Positions 15,688 to 25,450 are shown, counted from the stretch's first letter. The stretch is DNA of 64,000 nt from Planctomycetota bacterium (GCA_028281765.1 JANQJF010000058.1:104808-168807), one strand, 5' to 3'. The notes: generated by a model from the letters alone, not told the origin. Numbers and translations: made by a program.

Positions 15688-17056
15688 TCAGTTCGGATCG
15701 TCGATCAGGGGGCGCAGGCTCAGCCAGGCCTCGTAGGCCGCCTGAAACGGTGACGTGGCCAGATCGTCGGACATCATCGGCAAGATCTCGCGGATCCCCC
15801 ACACGCGCGTCTCGAACGGGTCCTGGGACACGTGCGTGATCCAGTGGTCGTATTCGATCCCGTCGACGGTCTCGACCCAGCCCGGACACGCGGGATTCTG
15901 GCGACGGATCAGTTTGAACTCCGCGTCGCGCACCGCCCGCTCATGCTCCGCGATCGGGAACATGTCGGCCGGGTCACAGGAACCACGGAACCGCTCGGTC
16001 AGCACGGTAGTGCGGACCGCGATCGGTTCTCTCGCATTGTTCAGCATCGTGCGCGAGTCGACGGAGTAGGGATCATCGGAGAACGTCTCGTGATTCGGCC
16101 ACGTGGATTGCAGGCGCAGCCAACCGACGCTCTGGCCCGCGAGCTTCACGCACGTCGCGAAGACGTCGACGACGCTGAAGACGCCAGGGAAGAGGGGGTC
16201 CCGATCTTCCACGCCATCACCGGCGATCGCGAACGGTACGCGGACGCCACCTTCCCAGATCGAGCCCTTGGCCTTCGCGCGCGTTCCCGGTCCGGGCGCA
16301 ACGGGCGGGCCCTCGACGAACGGCGAATACGAAACGGGGCGCGGCGTGCCGTTGTCCCCCATGACGAAGATCACCGTATTCGAGTTCATGAGCTGCGCGA
16401 ATCGAGAGACACCGCGGCGAGGAACCGACCGATCTCCGTGTCCATCGCCTCGAGCATGCTCTCGTAGTACGGCCGTCGCTCGACGTTGTGCTCCAGACTC
16501 GGCTCTCCGAACGGGGGCACCCCCGCCTGAAAGGTGCCCGCTGGCACCGAAGACCCGTCGCAGGGTCCCACCTCGAACGTCCCGCCCGGCCCGGTGTAGG
16601 GATCGGTCGCCAGCAGCGAACTCGCCGCCGCGTGCCACGGTTTGTGTCCCGAATGAAACGAGAGCACACAGAACCAGGGAGTCGTCGCCTGAGTCACGAA
16701 CGTCGCCGCCGCCGTGACCGTCTTCGACGTCACGTACGGCTCGGGCGAAGACGAGGTGATGTCGGTGTCCGTAGCGGAGATCACGCCGGCCGTGTCTCGC
16801 GCGCCTTCGTACCACGTGTAGGCTCGGTAGTCGGTGACGTTGGCCTCCGTGATCGACCACGCGTCGAAGCCCGCGAGCCCGGGTTGGCGCCCGGGGTCGA
16901 TGCCGTTCGGCGGGTCTCCGGCGAACGTCGGCGGGTCGTGCAGGTGCCACTTGCCGAAGATCCCACAGCGATACGTGCCGTCGATCGTCTTCAGCGCTTC
17001 CGGCAGCGTGAGCTCGTTCTCGTCGAGAGCCTCGATAATCCCGCGTGCGGCGGGGC
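15688..17056 (-). pseudogene. Decayed sulfatase: 5'-truncated and frameshifted
   Basis: Two overlapping frames together read as a type I sulfatase. The upstream part (from about 17056 to 16386) contains LTLPEALKTI, FGKWHLHD and MLEAMDTEIGRFLAAV, then stops at TGA. The downstream part, in another frame from about 16425, continues NTVIFVMGDNGTPRP, GSIWEGGVRVPF and ends LIDDPN. The first ~90 residues of a normal sulfatase, with the signal peptide and formylglycine nucleophile C-x-P-S-R, are missing, and homology begins where the rhomboid gene ends. It cannot encode an active enzyme. A sequencing error could explain the frameshift but not the missing N-terminus. Confidence 0.85.
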
Positions 17057-17896
17057 TCAGCGCTTCATGCCCTTGCTCGTCCGCTCCAGGAAACGACGCT
17101 CTGCCGCCGTCAGGGAACTCATCCCCTCCCGGTGCACCTTCTCGAGCAATTGATCGAGCGTCGCCTGACGCTCTTGCGATGCCTTCGCCTCGCGATCGGC
17201 ACGCCAGCGCTGGAAGCGACCGCCGATCCCGCCGAAGAACGGCCGGTGATCCGCCGTCATGTACGACGACCGGAAGAACCGGAACGCGAGGAAGCCCCAC
17301 AGCGCGCCACCGAGGTGGGCGCCGTGCGCGACTCCGCCTGGAGGCAGGTGGCCCTGCACCATCAGGATCGTCTCGTAGACCCCGATGAACACCAGGATCC
17401 CGACCAGCCAGCCAAGCATGACCGGGATGATCCCGAAGAACCACACCTTCGACGACGGCGCCATGAACGCCGCGTAGACCATGATCCCGTAGACCGCGCC
17501 GCTCGCGCCGACCGTGCGGATGTCGGTCGTGCCGAACACGACGCTCAGCAGAATCTGCACGAGCGCGCCCACGACTCCGGACACGAGGTAGAGCTTGATC
17601 AGGCCGCGCTTGCCGACTTCGGATTCGACCATCCCGCCGAAGAAGTACAAGAACAGCATGTTGAACAGGATGTGGCGGATCGACAGGTAGCTGTGCAGGA
17701 ACTGGTACGTGACCAGCCGCACGGAGCCGAGGCCGAAGTACTCGAGGATCCCGCCGAGCCACACCCCGAACCAGTCGATCAGCGCCCCCGCCAGGAGGGC
17801 GTTCACGAGGAACACGCCGACGTTGATGAAGATCAACATCTTGACCGCCTGCGTCAGCGGCGGAAACGCGAATTGGCGCGCGGGCATTCCGGTCAT
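17057..17896 (-). CDS. Rhomboid-family intramembrane serine protease
   Basis: The track ORF runs far upstream antisense to folD; the ATG at 17896 (MTGMPARQFAF) or a second at 17887 is the plausible start, giving about 279 residues. Six or so membrane helices are visible. The catalytic serine lies in GASGAVYG (about residue 130) and the histidine in HGAHLGGALWGF (about 192); the HILFNM segment supplies the oxyanion-side residues. The cytoplasmic C-terminal tail (FQRWRADREAKASQERQATLDQLLEKVHREG) is charged and helical. It cleaves membrane proteins; the substrate is unknown. It is divergent from folD, with about 70 bases between. Confidence 0.92.
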   Translation of the reverse strand: MTGMPARQFAFPPLTQAVKMLIFINVGVFLVNALLAGALIDWFGVWLGGILEYFGLGSVRLVTYQFLHSYLSIRHILFNMLFLYFFGGMVESEVGKRGLIKLYLVSGVVGALVQILLSVVFGTTDIRTVGASGAVYGIMVYAAFMAPSSKVWFFGIIPVMLGWLVGILVFIGVYETILMVQGHLPPGGVAHGAHLGGALWGFLAFRFFRSSYMTADHRPFFGGIGGRFQRWRADREAKASQERQATLDQLLEKVHREGMSSLTAAERRFLERTSKGMKR

Positions 17897-17968
17897 TAGT
17901 CTGATAGCGGGCGGAACTCCAGTCCCGCCCGTCTCATCGGCAGAATCGACGTCTACACCGGACCCAAA

Positions 17969-18814
17969 GTGCCCGCTCAAATCCTCGACGGCAAGGCTCT
18001 GGCGGCGAACATGCGCGAACGCCTGCGCGCGGTTCGCGACGGCCTCGGCGATCGCCCCATCCAGCTCCTCTCCCTCGAAGTCGGTGAGAACCCGGCCGCG
18101 AAGGTCTACATCCGTAACCAGAAGCGCGCCGCCGAGGCGTGCGGGATCGATCTCGTCGAGAAGATCCTCCCGGCGACGACGACCGAGGAGGAGCTCCTCG
18201 GCCTGATCCGGGAGTCCAACCAGGACGACACGATCACCGGCATCATCGTGCAGCGTCCCCTGCCGCTGGCGTTCGACGCGCGCCGCGTGCAGGCGACGAT
18301 CTCCCGCAAGAAGGACGTGGAGGGCATGAACCCATCGAACATGGGCGCGATCCTCTACAGCGAACCGCGCCTGACGCCGTGCACGGCGGTTGCCGCGGAG
18401 CGACTGATCATGCAGACCGGGATCGACCTGCGCGGCGCCGAGACGGTCGTCGTCGGCCACAGCGAGATCGTCGGCAAGCCAGTCGCCATCCTGCTCCTCC
18501 ACCACCTCTCGACCGTCACGGTGTGCCACGTCGGCACCCGCAACCTGCGCGAGCACACGCAACGCGCCGACATCCTCGTCGTCGCGGTCGGCAAGGCGAA
18601 CCTCGTGACCGGAGACATGATCAAGCCGGGTGCGGTGGTCATCGACATCGGGATCAACGCGAATCCGGACGGTGGCGGGGTCGTCGGCGACGTGCACTTC
18701 GAGTCTGCGAGCGAGGTGGCGGGGTACATCACGCCGGTGCCGGGCGGAGTCGGACCGGTGACGGTGGCGATGCTGATGCGGAATACGTTGCGGGCCGCGG
18801 GTTGGGAGGGATGA
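17969..18814 (+). CDS. folD: Bifunctional methylenetetrahydrofolate dehydrogenase/cyclohydrolase
   Basis: The 281-residue protein (GTG start) has the FolD signatures: the catalytic YIRNQKRAAEACGI lysine region (about residue 50), GIIVQRPLP, KDVEGMNPSNMG, the nucleotide loop VVVGHSEIVGKPVA and the C-terminal TPVPGGVGPVTVAML. The usual GRS of the NADP loop is GHS here, which might affect cofactor preference. It interconverts methylene-, methenyl- and formyl-tetrahydrofolate in the cytoplasm. Its stop overlaps the ATG of the next gene. Confidence 0.96.
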   Translation: MPAQILDGKALAANMRERLRAVRDGLGDRPIQLLSLEVGENPAAKVYIRNQKRAAEACGIDLVEKILPATTTEEELLGLIRESNQDDTITGIIVQRPLPLAFDARRVQATISRKKDVEGMNPSNMGAILYSEPRLTPCTAVAAERLIMQTGIDLRGAETVVVGHSEIVGKPVAILLLHHLSTVTVCHVGTRNLREHTQRADILVVAVGKANLVTGDMIKPGAVVIDIGINANPDGGGVVGDVHFESASEVAGYITPVPGGVGPVTVAMLMRNTLRAAGWEG

Positions 18815-19818
18815 CCGCGACTGCGGTCACCCCTGCGCTTGCGCCTGCGCATGCCCGTCGTGACGCGTGCCCGCGGTCGCACCGGGGCCCGGGTCGCGCA
18901 GGCGCACGGGTCGGGTCGCGGGCGCTCGTACTCTGTGTCCTTCTGACCTCCTGTGGCACCCTCCCCACCGACAGTCACGCCTACAACCCGCTCGGGTGGC
19001 CCAGCAAGGCGTTCCAATCCACCGGCTTCGTTGCCGCGGACTCCGGCTGGCCGTTCGTCCGCGAATTCGGCCGCCTGCTCGGCGCCGTCGGGGAGCTGCT
19101 CGACGCCCCGGCGCTCCTCGTAGAGGGCGTCGCGACCGCCTCGCCGGACACCCTCGGCGCCGGGCTCCGACACACGGTCTTCGGGTCCGGCTCGACGCTG
19201 ACCGCGGCATACAACCTACCGTGCTTCGTCATGCCCGGTCGCAACATCGATCTCGGTCGCGACGCGGAGGTGGTCAACGAGGCGCTCGCATTCCTCGAGA
19301 CCGTCGACCCGGCCGAGTTCCGACTCGGCGACTTCGACGATCGTGAGTCCGTGTTCCCGAAGGGGACCCGGTGCCGGCGCTCCGGCGAGAACCTGATCTA
19401 CACGATCCCCGGACGCGGCGAGGTCCTACAGTCCGCCGAGAGCAGCATCGCGTTCGATTGGCTGAACACCCTCGCATCGACGAGTTTCGGGGCTCAGGAG
19501 CGAAGCTGGGGCTTCGTCGTGCGCACGAAGGCGGCGTGGGACGAACGATCCCGCTACCGGCGCGCGGTCACGATCCTCCACGAGCTTTGCCACCAGGAGC
19601 AGCAAATGCGACAGGTGTTCGTCGGCTGGAACTTCGCCTACTGGCCGGCCTACATGGCGCCGTTTCCGTTCACCGGGCACGAGGGCCACTGGGCCGAGGG
19701 CGGGAGCGCCCTCGGCGCCAACGCGGTCAATCGTGGGCTGACGCGGTGGTTCGTCAGAAACTGGCGCCGTGAGAAGTCCGAACAGGCCCTGCGCCAAGAC
19801 TCTCAGCGCGATTCCTGA
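18811..19818 (+). CDS. Putative zincin-like lipoprotein (HELCH motif), unknown family
   Basis: The start at 18811 overlaps the folD stop (ATGA) with GGGAGGG before it. A lipobox-like segment (LVLCVLLTSCG) follows an unusually long, Arg/Ala-rich N-region of about 45 residues; no better start lies closer to it. The mature part contains AVTILHELCHQEQQMRQ (about residues 250-266), an HExxH zinc-protease motif, and then FTGHEGHWAEGG, where H or E could supply further ligands. It is 335 residues long and otherwise not recognised. A membrane-anchored periplasmic metallopeptidase is inferred from the motif only. Confidence 0.7.
   Translation: MTATAVTPALAPAHARRDACPRSHRGPGRAGARVGSRALVLCVLLTSCGTLPTDSHAYNPLGWPSKAFQSTGFVAADSGWPFVREFGRLLGAVGELLDAPALLVEGVATASPDTLGAGLRHTVFGSGSTLTAAYNLPCFVMPGRNIDLGRDAEVVNEALAFLETVDPAEFRLGDFDDRESVFPKGTRCRRSGENLIYTIPGRGEVLQSAESSIAFDWLNTLASTSFGAQERSWGFVVRTKAAWDERSRYRRAVTILHELCHQEQQMRQVFVGWNFAYWPAYMAPFPFTGHEGHWAEGGSALGANAVNRGLTRWFVRNWRREKSEQALRQDSQRDS
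18840..18906. repeat. Inverted repeat inside the lipoprotein N-region
   Basis: TGCGCCTGCGC at 18840-18850 is repeated in perfect inverted orientation at 18896-18906, next to a smaller GACCGC/GCGGTC hairpin at 18813. The palindromic DNA coincides with the odd Arg/Ala-rich leader of the encoded protein. Confidence 0.45.
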
Positions 19819-19826
19819 GCGGAATC

Positions 19827-20813
19827 TCAGCGCCGACGCGCGAGGACGTAGTCGGCGATGCCGAAGAGCGCGTCGCGCTCGGGGCACGGCCGGCATCCCT
19901 GCAGCGCACCCAGGGCGGCTTCGACTCGCTGGCGAGCGACGCTGTGGGCGTGCTCGACCGCCGCGTTGACGTCGAGACGCTGCCGCAGCTCGGCGAGCTT
20001 CTCGAGGTCCGTCTTGTCGCTCTCCATGATCGCGCGCAGCGTCTTGGCGTGATCCGCGTCGCGCATCAGCCAGAGCAGCGGAAGCGTCAGCTTGCCTTTG
20101 CCGAGGTCGGTGCCCAGGGACTTGCCCACGACGTCTTCGTCACCGTCGAGGTCCAGGCAGTCATCGACGATCTGGAAGGCCATGCCGAGTTCGATCCCGA
20201 ACCTCTCGAGCGCATCGCATTCCTCCGCGGTGCATCCGGCGTAGTGAGCGCCGAGCTTGCAGGCCGCACCGTAGAGCAGTGCGGTCTTGTCGCGGATCAC
20301 CTCGTCGTAGCGCGCGACCGTCCAGTCGAAGTCGAAGCGATGGACGATCTGCGTGATCTCGCCCTGACAGATGCGGCGGGTGATGTCCGCGAGTTCCCGG
20401 CTGCAGGTCGGATCCTCGAGCTGAACCGACATGTGGAACGCGCGCGCGTAGATGTAGTCGCCGAGCAGCACGGGAAGTTCGGGACCGTGCATCGCGTTGA
20501 TCGTCGGCAGCTTACGCCGTAGCGTCGCGCCATCGAGCACGTCATCGTGCACGAGGGTCGCCGTGTGCAGGAGCTCGATGATCTTGGCGATCTCGTGGTG
20601 GGCCGGAACGGTCGTCCGCCCGAGCGCGCGCGGCGCGAGGAAGACGAGGGCCGCGCGGAGCTGCTTGCCGCGATAGCTGGCCGCGTGCTTCACGAACGGC
20701 ACGAGCTCTGGACTCTCGGGACGAAGATCGATCTCGAGTTCGTCTCCGACTCGGTCGAGCTCCGACCTCACGAGCGCCGTGAGGTCGCGAAGAGGAATCG
20801 CGCCGGTGGTCAC
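19827..20813 (-). CDS. Long-chain polyprenyl diphosphate synthase (IspB-like)
   Basis: The 328-residue protein has both aspartate-rich motifs of trans-prenyltransferases: LVHDDVLDGATLRR (first, about residue 87) and QIVDDCLDLDGDED (second, about 217), plus RGKQLR near the start and the GKSLGTDLGKGKLTLPL segment. It condenses isopentenyl diphosphate onto allylic primers. Product length (octaprenyl-like for menaquinone is typical) cannot be read from the sequence. It follows tatA by four bases on the same strand. Confidence 0.93.
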   Translation of the reverse strand: MTTGAIPLRDLTALVRSELDRVGDELEIDLRPESPELVPFVKHAASYRGKQLRAALVFLAPRALGRTTVPAHHEIAKIIELLHTATLVHDDVLDGATLRRKLPTINAMHGPELPVLLGDYIYARAFHMSVQLEDPTCSRELADITRRICQGEITQIVHRFDFDWTVARYDEVIRDKTALLYGAACKLGAHYAGCTAEECDALERFGIELGMAFQIVDDCLDLDGDEDVVGKSLGTDLGKGKLTLPLLWLMRDADHAKTLRAIMESDKTDLEKLAELRQRLDVNAAVEHAHSVARQRVEAALGALQGCRPCPERDALFGIADYVLARRR

Positions 20814-20817
20814 GAGT

Positions 20818-21024
20818 TCAGTCGGCCTTGTCCTGCCCCGAAGACGGCGGCTGCTGCTGTTGCTGAAGTCGATCCGTGTCGTCTTCGCCGCGCAGGCCCT
20901 TCTTGAACTCGACGATGCCGCTGCCCAACGCGCGGGCCATCCCCGGGATGCGATGTCCGAACAGGAGCAGCGCGACCGCGAGGACGATCCAAATCTCCCA
21001 TCCGCCTGTGAAGAGTCCGATCAT
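20818..21024 (-). CDS. tatA: Twin-arginine translocase subunit TatA/TatE
   Basis: The track ORF starts at a GTG (21066). The ATG at 21024 is preferred because TatA proteins begin almost directly with the membrane helix, here MIGLFTGGWEIWIVLAVALLLFG, followed by the hinge and amphipathic helix IPGMARALGSGIVEFKKGL. This gives 68 residues, with a short polar tail containing a run of five glutamines. It would form the protein-conducting part of the Tat pathway with TatC, which is not in the window. Confidence 0.9.
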   Translation of the reverse strand: MIGLFTGGWEIWIVLAVALLLFGHRIPGMARALGSGIVEFKKGLRGEDDTDRLQQQQQPPSSGQDKAD

Positions 21025-21119
21025 GAGCAGCTCGATCCGCGACCGGGAACCGTGCGGCCCGGTCACCTCAAGAGGTTACGCCGAGTTGGCGAAGCCGCCA
21101 AGGGCGAAAAACGCGTGAA

Positions 21120-21581
21120 CTAGCCCTCGGTGGCCCGTTCCGCCATGTATTGGCGCCAACGAGCCGCATCGGTCCCGAATTTCTGACCGGTCAGCCGCTC
21201 GAGGTTGGTCACCGCGTTCTGGCGCACCGAAGGGTCGTCCGCGTCGAGGGCGGCAACCAGGATCGCCATGGCGTCGTTCTTGAGCTTGGCCTCGTCCGGA
21301 CCGGACGCCTCCGGAACGGCCTCGCCCCCGCCGCCGCCGGCGCGGGACTGCAGCTGCTGGAGCCGCCCGAGCATCTGCTGGAAGACCGTATTCAGGTGCT
21401 GGCGCTCGGCCATCAGGACGAGCACGAACAGGCAGAGCAGCCCGACGACGAACCGTAGGACCGCGGTCTCGCCGAGGTTCTGCTCGATCGAGTTCGCGCC
21501 GGGGATGCACGACTCGAACCAAACCAGGGCACACAGCCCCAGCAACGCGAGCGGCGTCAGGTTGCGCAGCGTCTCGCCCAT
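21120..21581 (-). CDS. Small membrane protein with a HEAT-like C-terminal segment
   Basis: This 153-residue protein has two hydrophobic helices (LTPLALLGLCALVWF and AVLRFVVGLLCLFVLVLMA), a short coiled-coil stretch (FQQMLGRLQQLQSRAG), a glycine run and a C-terminal segment ILVAALDADDPSVRQNAVTNLERLTGQKFGTDAARWRQYM. The last piece is the HEAT-like pattern with the terminal 'G-x-D-x-x-x-W' often seen in planctomycete proteins. Function is unknown. It lies 5 bases after sucD on the same strand. Confidence 0.75.
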   Translation of the reverse strand: MGETLRNLTPLALLGLCALVWFESCIPGANSIEQNLGETAVLRFVVGLLCLFVLVLMAERQHLNTVFQQMLGRLQQLQSRAGGGGGEAVPEASGPDEAKLKNDAMAILVAALDADDPSVRQNAVTNLERLTGQKFGTDAARWRQYMAERATEG

Positions 21582-21586
21582 GGCCC

Positions 21587-22468
21587 CTAGCCGAGCACCG
21601 CCTTGATGCGCTCGCCCATGACGCTCGGAGTATCGACGACGTGGACGCCGGCGGCCGCCATCGCGGCCTTCTTGTCCTTCGCGGTCCCCTTGCCGCCCGA
21701 GATGATCGCGCCGGCGTGCCCCATACGCTTGCCCGGGGGCGCGGTGGCACCCGCGATGAATCCGACGACCGGCTTGGTGACGTTGGACTGGATGAAGTCC
21801 GCCGCCTCTTCCTCGGCCGTGCCGCCGATCTCACCGATCATGATGATGCCCTCGGTCGCCGAATCGTCCTGGAACAACGAGAGGACGTCGATGAAGTTCG
21901 TCCCGTTGACCGGGTCGCCACCGATGCCGACGCAGGTCGTCTGCCCGAGTCCGACGCTGGTGACCTGCCACACCGCCTCGTAGGTCAGCGTGCCGCTGCG
22001 CGACACGATGCCGACGTTGCCAGGCTTGTGGATGTAGGCCGGCATGATGCCGATCTTACAGCCGCTGTCCTCGGTCACCGGAGTGATGACGCCGGGGCAG
22101 TTCGGCCCGACGAGGCGCGTGTTGGAGCCGTCGAGGTAGTCGCGCACGCGGGTCATGTCGAGGACAGGGACGCCCTCGGTGATGGCGACGACCAGCCCTA
22201 TGCCGGCGTCGGCCGCCTCGCAGATCGCGTCCGCGGTGAACGGCGCGGGGACGTAGACCACGGACGCGGTCGCACCCGTCGCGTCGACCGCCTCGCGGAC
22301 GCTGTCGAACACGGGGATGCCGTCGACCTCCTGGCCGCCCTTGCCCGGCGTGACGCCGCCGACCGTGTGGGTACCGTAGGCCTTGGCCTGCAGCGTGTGG
22401 AACTTGCCGGCGTCGCCGGTGAGGCCTTGCGTGATGACCTTCGTGTTGCCGTCGATCAGAATGCTCAT
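21587..22468 (-). CDS. sucD: Succinate-CoA ligase alpha subunit
   Basis: The 293-residue protein has the Rossmann CoA-binding region ([18 protein letters not shown], residues 11-28; [10 protein letters not shown]) and the phosphohistidine segment [17 protein letters not shown] (about residue 246). GPNCPGVI and [10 protein letters not shown] are also canonical. With SucC it makes ATP or GTP from succinyl-CoA in the TCA cycle. The start has GAGGAGAA upstream, ten bases after the sucC stop. Confidence 0.97.
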   Translation of the reverse strand: MSILIDGNTKVITQGLTGDAGKFHTLQAKAYGTHTVGGVTPGKGGQEVDGIPVFDSVREAVDATGATASVVYVPAPFTADAICEAADAGIGLVVAITEGVPVLDMTRVRDYLDGSNTRLVGPNCPGVITPVTEDSGCKIGIMPAYIHKPGNVGIVSRSGTLTYEAVWQVTSVGLGQTTCVGIGGDPVNGTNFIDVLSLFQDDSATEGIIMIGEIGGTAEEEAADFIQSNVTKPVVGFIAGATAPPGKRMGHAGAIISGGKGTAKDKKAAMAAAGVHVVDTPSVMGERIKAVLG

Positions 22469-22478
22469 CGGGTTCTCC

Positions 22479-23639
22479 TCACGAAGTCATCTTGACGATC
22501 TTTTCGGCGGCTTCGTCGAGCGAAGTCGCCGTCTCGAGCGCGACACCCGACTGCTCGAGCAGCGCGCGACCCTTTTCCACGTTCGTACCTTCGAGGCGCA
22601 CGACGAGCGGCACCGACAGCTCGACGTCCTTCGCCGCGGCGATCACGCCTTCGGCGATCGTGTCGCACTTCATGATCCCGCCGAAGATGTTGATCAGGAC
22701 GCCCTGCACGTTGGGATCGGACAGGATGATCTTGAACGCGTTCTTGACCTGCTCCTCGTTGGCGCCGCCGCCGACGTCGAGGAAGTTGGCCGGACTGCCA
22801 CCCTTGAGCTGGATGACGTCCATCGTCGACATCGCGAGGCCCGCTCCGTTGACCATGCAGCCGATCGTGCCGTCGAGCGCGATGTAGTTGAGGTCGAACT
22901 TCGACGCCTCGACTTCCTTCGGATCCTCTTCGTTGAGATCGCGGAACTCGAGCAGCTCCTTGTGACGGAACAGCGCGTTGCTGTCGAAGTTGATCTTGGC
23001 GTCGAGCGCGATCACGTCGCCACCCTTGGTGACGATCAGCGGGTTGATCTCGGCCAACGAGCAGTCGAGCGAGTTGAACACCCTGGCGAGACCGGCGAGC
23101 ACCTTGGTGCCCGCCTTCGCGGTCGCGCCGCTCCAACCCAAGTGCTTCGCGAGGCGGCGCAGCTGGAATCCCTGCAGGCCGTGGCCCGGGTGGATTCGCT
23201 CGCGGCAGATCGCCTCGGGACGTTCCTCGGCGAGCTCCTCGATGTCCATACCGCCTTCGGCACTCGCCATCATGACCGGGGCGAAGCTGCCGCGGTCGAC
23301 GGCGATCGCGACGTAGAGCTCGCGCTCGATGTCGCTGCCGGCCTCGACGTAGACCTTGCGGACGATGCGGCCCTCGGGACCGGTCTGATGCGTGACGAGC
23401 GGCTTGCCGAGCATGCCGGCGGCCGCTTCGCGCGCCTCGTCCGCCGATCGACACAGCTTCACGCCGCCGGCCTTGCCGCGGCCACCCGCGTGGATCTGCG
23501 CCTTGACGACCGACATCGGCGCGCCGAGCTCGTTGAAGGCCTTCGCCGCGTCTTCGGGAGTGTCCGCCGGGATGCCGCGCGGCACGGGGATCCCGGCCTG
23601 CGCGAACAGCTGTTTGGCTTGGTATTCGTGAACGTTCAT
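22479..23639 (-). CDS. sucC: Succinate-CoA ligase beta subunit
   Basis: The ATG at 23639 ([12 protein letters not shown]) is the family start; the track ORF adds 20 spurious residues. The 386-residue chain has an ATP-grasp domain ([32 protein letters not shown] with metal ligands, [20 protein letters not shown]) and the CoA-ligase domain ([28 protein letters not shown]). The insertion sequence ends only about 60 bases upstream of its start, with its transposase reading toward sucC, so its promoter may lie in or be replaced by the element. Confidence 0.97.
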   Translation of the reverse strand: MNVHEYQAKQLFAQAGIPVPRGIPADTPEDAAKAFNELGAPMSVVKAQIHAGGRGKAGGVKLCRSADEAREAAAGMLGKPLVTHQTGPEGRIVRKVYVEAGSDIERELYVAIAVDRGSFAPVMMASAEGGMDIEELAEERPEAICRERIHPGHGLQGFQLRRLAKHLGWSGATAKAGTKVLAGLARVFNSLDCSLAEINPLIVTKGGDVIALDAKINFDSNALFRHKELLEFRDLNEEDPKEVEASKFDLNYIALDGTIGCMVNGAGLAMSTMDVIQLKGGSPANFLDVGGGANEEQVKNAFKIILSDPNVQGVLINIFGGIMKCDTIAEGVIAAAKDVELSVPLVVRLEGTNVEKGRALLEQSGVALETATSLDEAAEKIVKMTS

Positions 23640-23700
23640 GAGTTCCGGTTCTGGAGGGGCGCACAGGGTAGTGACAGGCCTGGGCGACTGCAAACGCATC

Positions 23701-24899
23701 TGAACTGGCTGGGATTGATGCGCCTGACGCGGACTTACCCCTCAATCGGGTTGCCGAGGCGCGACAGCGGGTGGCCGCTGCGCTTCCCCCAATCTTGCCG
23801 CCACGACAGGAGTTCCGTCGGCCGGATCCTCCGACTGACGAATCCGAGGCGTTGGGCCGGAGACTGATCGTCGAAGTTGAAGCGACGGCACACGTAGTTC
23901 CGATTCGCCATGTGGACCTGCAAGTGCAGGTCCAGGTACTGCCGCTCCTTGCTGACGAGCCACGACTCCCGTCGAAGCCGTCCCATCAGATCACGCAGGG
24001 TTGCTTCCGTGTGATTGATCGGAAACAGCGGATTCCACGTGGTCCGCGCGACCTTGCTGTTCGTGGTCTCGTGGAGCAGTCGATCCGCACCGAACGCATC
24101 CGACGCCAAGCCGGGATACGACGACTTCTCGTCTGTTTGAAGTCTGACCCGGTCCAGCAGCCCAGAAAGCTTCGCGCCGGCGTCGAACACTCGCCGAAGA
24201 GCGGCTCTCGACTCGTCCTTGCGCGATCCAAAGCGAGCCTCGTCCTTGGCGACGGCCATGCGCCGCGCTGCCGTCATCTTGCCACGTGGCCGGATTGGCG
24301 CCGACACGGCTGCGATCATGAAGCGGCTTTCACGCTCGATCATTACCGGCAGTGTGAGCGGGCGAGTATTGCGCTGCGTTTCGTAGGTCTCGATCTCGTC
24401 GAGCTGCAACGTGGTCGTGGGTGCTCGCAGGGGACTGCGCAGGTTCGAGTTCAGATGACTCAGGTGGCGTGCGATCTTGCGGAACTTCAGCTCGAGGCAG
24501 CGCCGAGACAGCTTGATGAGCCGCGAAGTCTGGCGAAAGCCGATCCCGGAACTGAGCAGCTGGAACGCGAAGGCATTCAGGTCCGGCTTCTTGTCGCGAT
24601 AGTCCACGCGGAACGTCTGTCGCGAGAAGCCGCGGCCACAAGTGCGACACCGAAACCGAGGCACGGGGTGGGCACGGCACTTCGGCCAGTAGTAGCCACG
24701 ACGAACGAAAAACACCGACTCGCCCGGGTCCAGGTGACGCGGGCAATCGGTGTTTGGACAGCGCACTGGGATGAACATCTTGCTCCTGTTCGAAGGCGGT
24801 CGAGGCCCTCCGAGAAACAAGTGGCTACTCAGGCGCCAAATGTGACGCGGTGCTTCGGGATTCCCGAACCCGCGTGAACACCGAAGCCAGCCAGTTTCA
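23701..24899 (-). mobile_element. IS1-like insertion sequence upstream of sucCD
   Basis: One transposase gene is bounded by imperfect terminal inverted repeats. AACTGGCTGG at 23703-23712 is perfectly inverted as CCAGCCAGTT at 24887-24896, and similarity continues inward to a shared ACGCGG. Boundaries are approximate because I see no clean target duplication. The left end is about 60 bases from sucC, and the right end about 35-45 bases from the truncated haemoglobin start. Confidence 0.7.
23735..24778 (-). CDS. IS1-like DDE transposase
   Basis: The 1410-residue track ORF is a read-through; the ATG at 24778 (MFIPVRCPN) gives 347 residues. An N-terminal zinc-ribbon-like region (CPNTDCPRH, then C-x(15)-C-x(2)-C in [15 protein letters not shown]) precedes a helix-turn-helix-like stretch ([21 protein letters not shown]). 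The catalytic region has D in [11 protein letters not shown] in [12 protein letters not shown] and E in [14 protein letters not shown], followed by [17 protein letters not shown], like the C-terminal part of IS1 InsB. Unlike classical IS1, it is one frame, without programmed frameshifting. No disabling mutation seen. Confidence 0.82.
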   Translation of the reverse strand: MFIPVRCPNTDCPRHLDPGESVFFVRRGYYWPKCRAHPVPRFRCRTCGRGFSRQTFRVDYRDKKPDLNAFAFQLLSSGIGFRQTSRLIKLSRRCLELKFRKIARHLSHLNSNLRSPLRAPTTTLQLDEIETYETQRNTRPLTLPVMIERESRFMIAAVSAPIRPRGKMTAARRMAVAKDEARFGSRKDESRAALRRVFDAGAKLSGLLDRVRLQTDEKSSYPGLASDAFGADRLLHETTNSKVARTTWNPLFPINHTEATLRDLMGRLRRESWLVSKERQYLDLHLQVHMANRNYVCRRFNFDDQSPAQRLGFVSRRIRPTELLSWRQDWGKRSGHPLSRLGNPIEG

Positions 24900-24943
24900 T
24901 CGCGATACGTGCATGCCAGAACCCGGGCGGTATCGTGCGGCCG

Positions 24944-25324
24944 ATGTCGGACGATCCGGTCGGTGGAATCTGCGCAGAACTCGGCGAGGACAGGGTCCGC
25001 GCGATCGTGGCCCGGTTCTACGCGCGGATCCGGTCCGACGACCTCCTCGCCCCCCTGTATCCCGACGACGACTGGGAGGGCGCCGAGGAGCGGCTGGCGG
25101 ACTTTCTCGTGATGCGGTTCGGCGGCTCGCAGCGCTACGCGGAGACCCGTGGTCACCCCCGCTTGCGGATGCGGCACGCGCCGTTCGCCATCGGCCAGCG
25201 GGAGCGCGACCGCTGGGTGGAGCTCATGGACCGAGCGATCGACGGGGCCGAGCTCGACCCGGCCCCACGCGATTTGATGCGGCGCTTCTTGCACGACGTG
25301 GCGACGTTCTTGATGAACCGGTGA
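24944..25324 (+). CDS. Group II truncated haemoglobin (GlbO-like)
   Basis: The ATG at 24944 is chosen over an in-frame GTG nine bases upstream; the protein has 126 residues. The B-helix (VARFYARI with Tyr B10), LAPLYP, FLVMRFGGSQRYAETRGHPRLRMRHAPFAI with the proximal histidine F8, and RDRWVELMDRAI with Trp G8 are the group II signature. It binds haem and probably handles O2 or NO in the cytoplasm. Its start lies just outside the right end of the insertion sequence, so its promoter may be affected. Confidence 0.93.
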   Translation: MSDDPVGGICAELGEDRVRAIVARFYARIRSDDLLAPLYPDDDWEGAEERLADFLVMRFGGSQRYAETRGHPRLRMRHAPFAIGQRERDRWVELMDRAIDGAELDPAPRDLMRRFLHDVATFLMNR

Positions 25325-25450
25325 GTGGCGCCGATTTGCGCGGGTTCGAGCACCGCGGAATCCCGATCTGAGACCTCCCCTCCAGTTCGAGTGACTCGAG
25401 TGTCGATATTCCCGGCACCCACACAGCCGTATCAGGACCAGGAGGACACG

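Noticed and set aside
24899-24943. Target-site duplication for the insertion sequence
   Set aside because: Flanks share only CATC at slightly different offsets; too short to claim.
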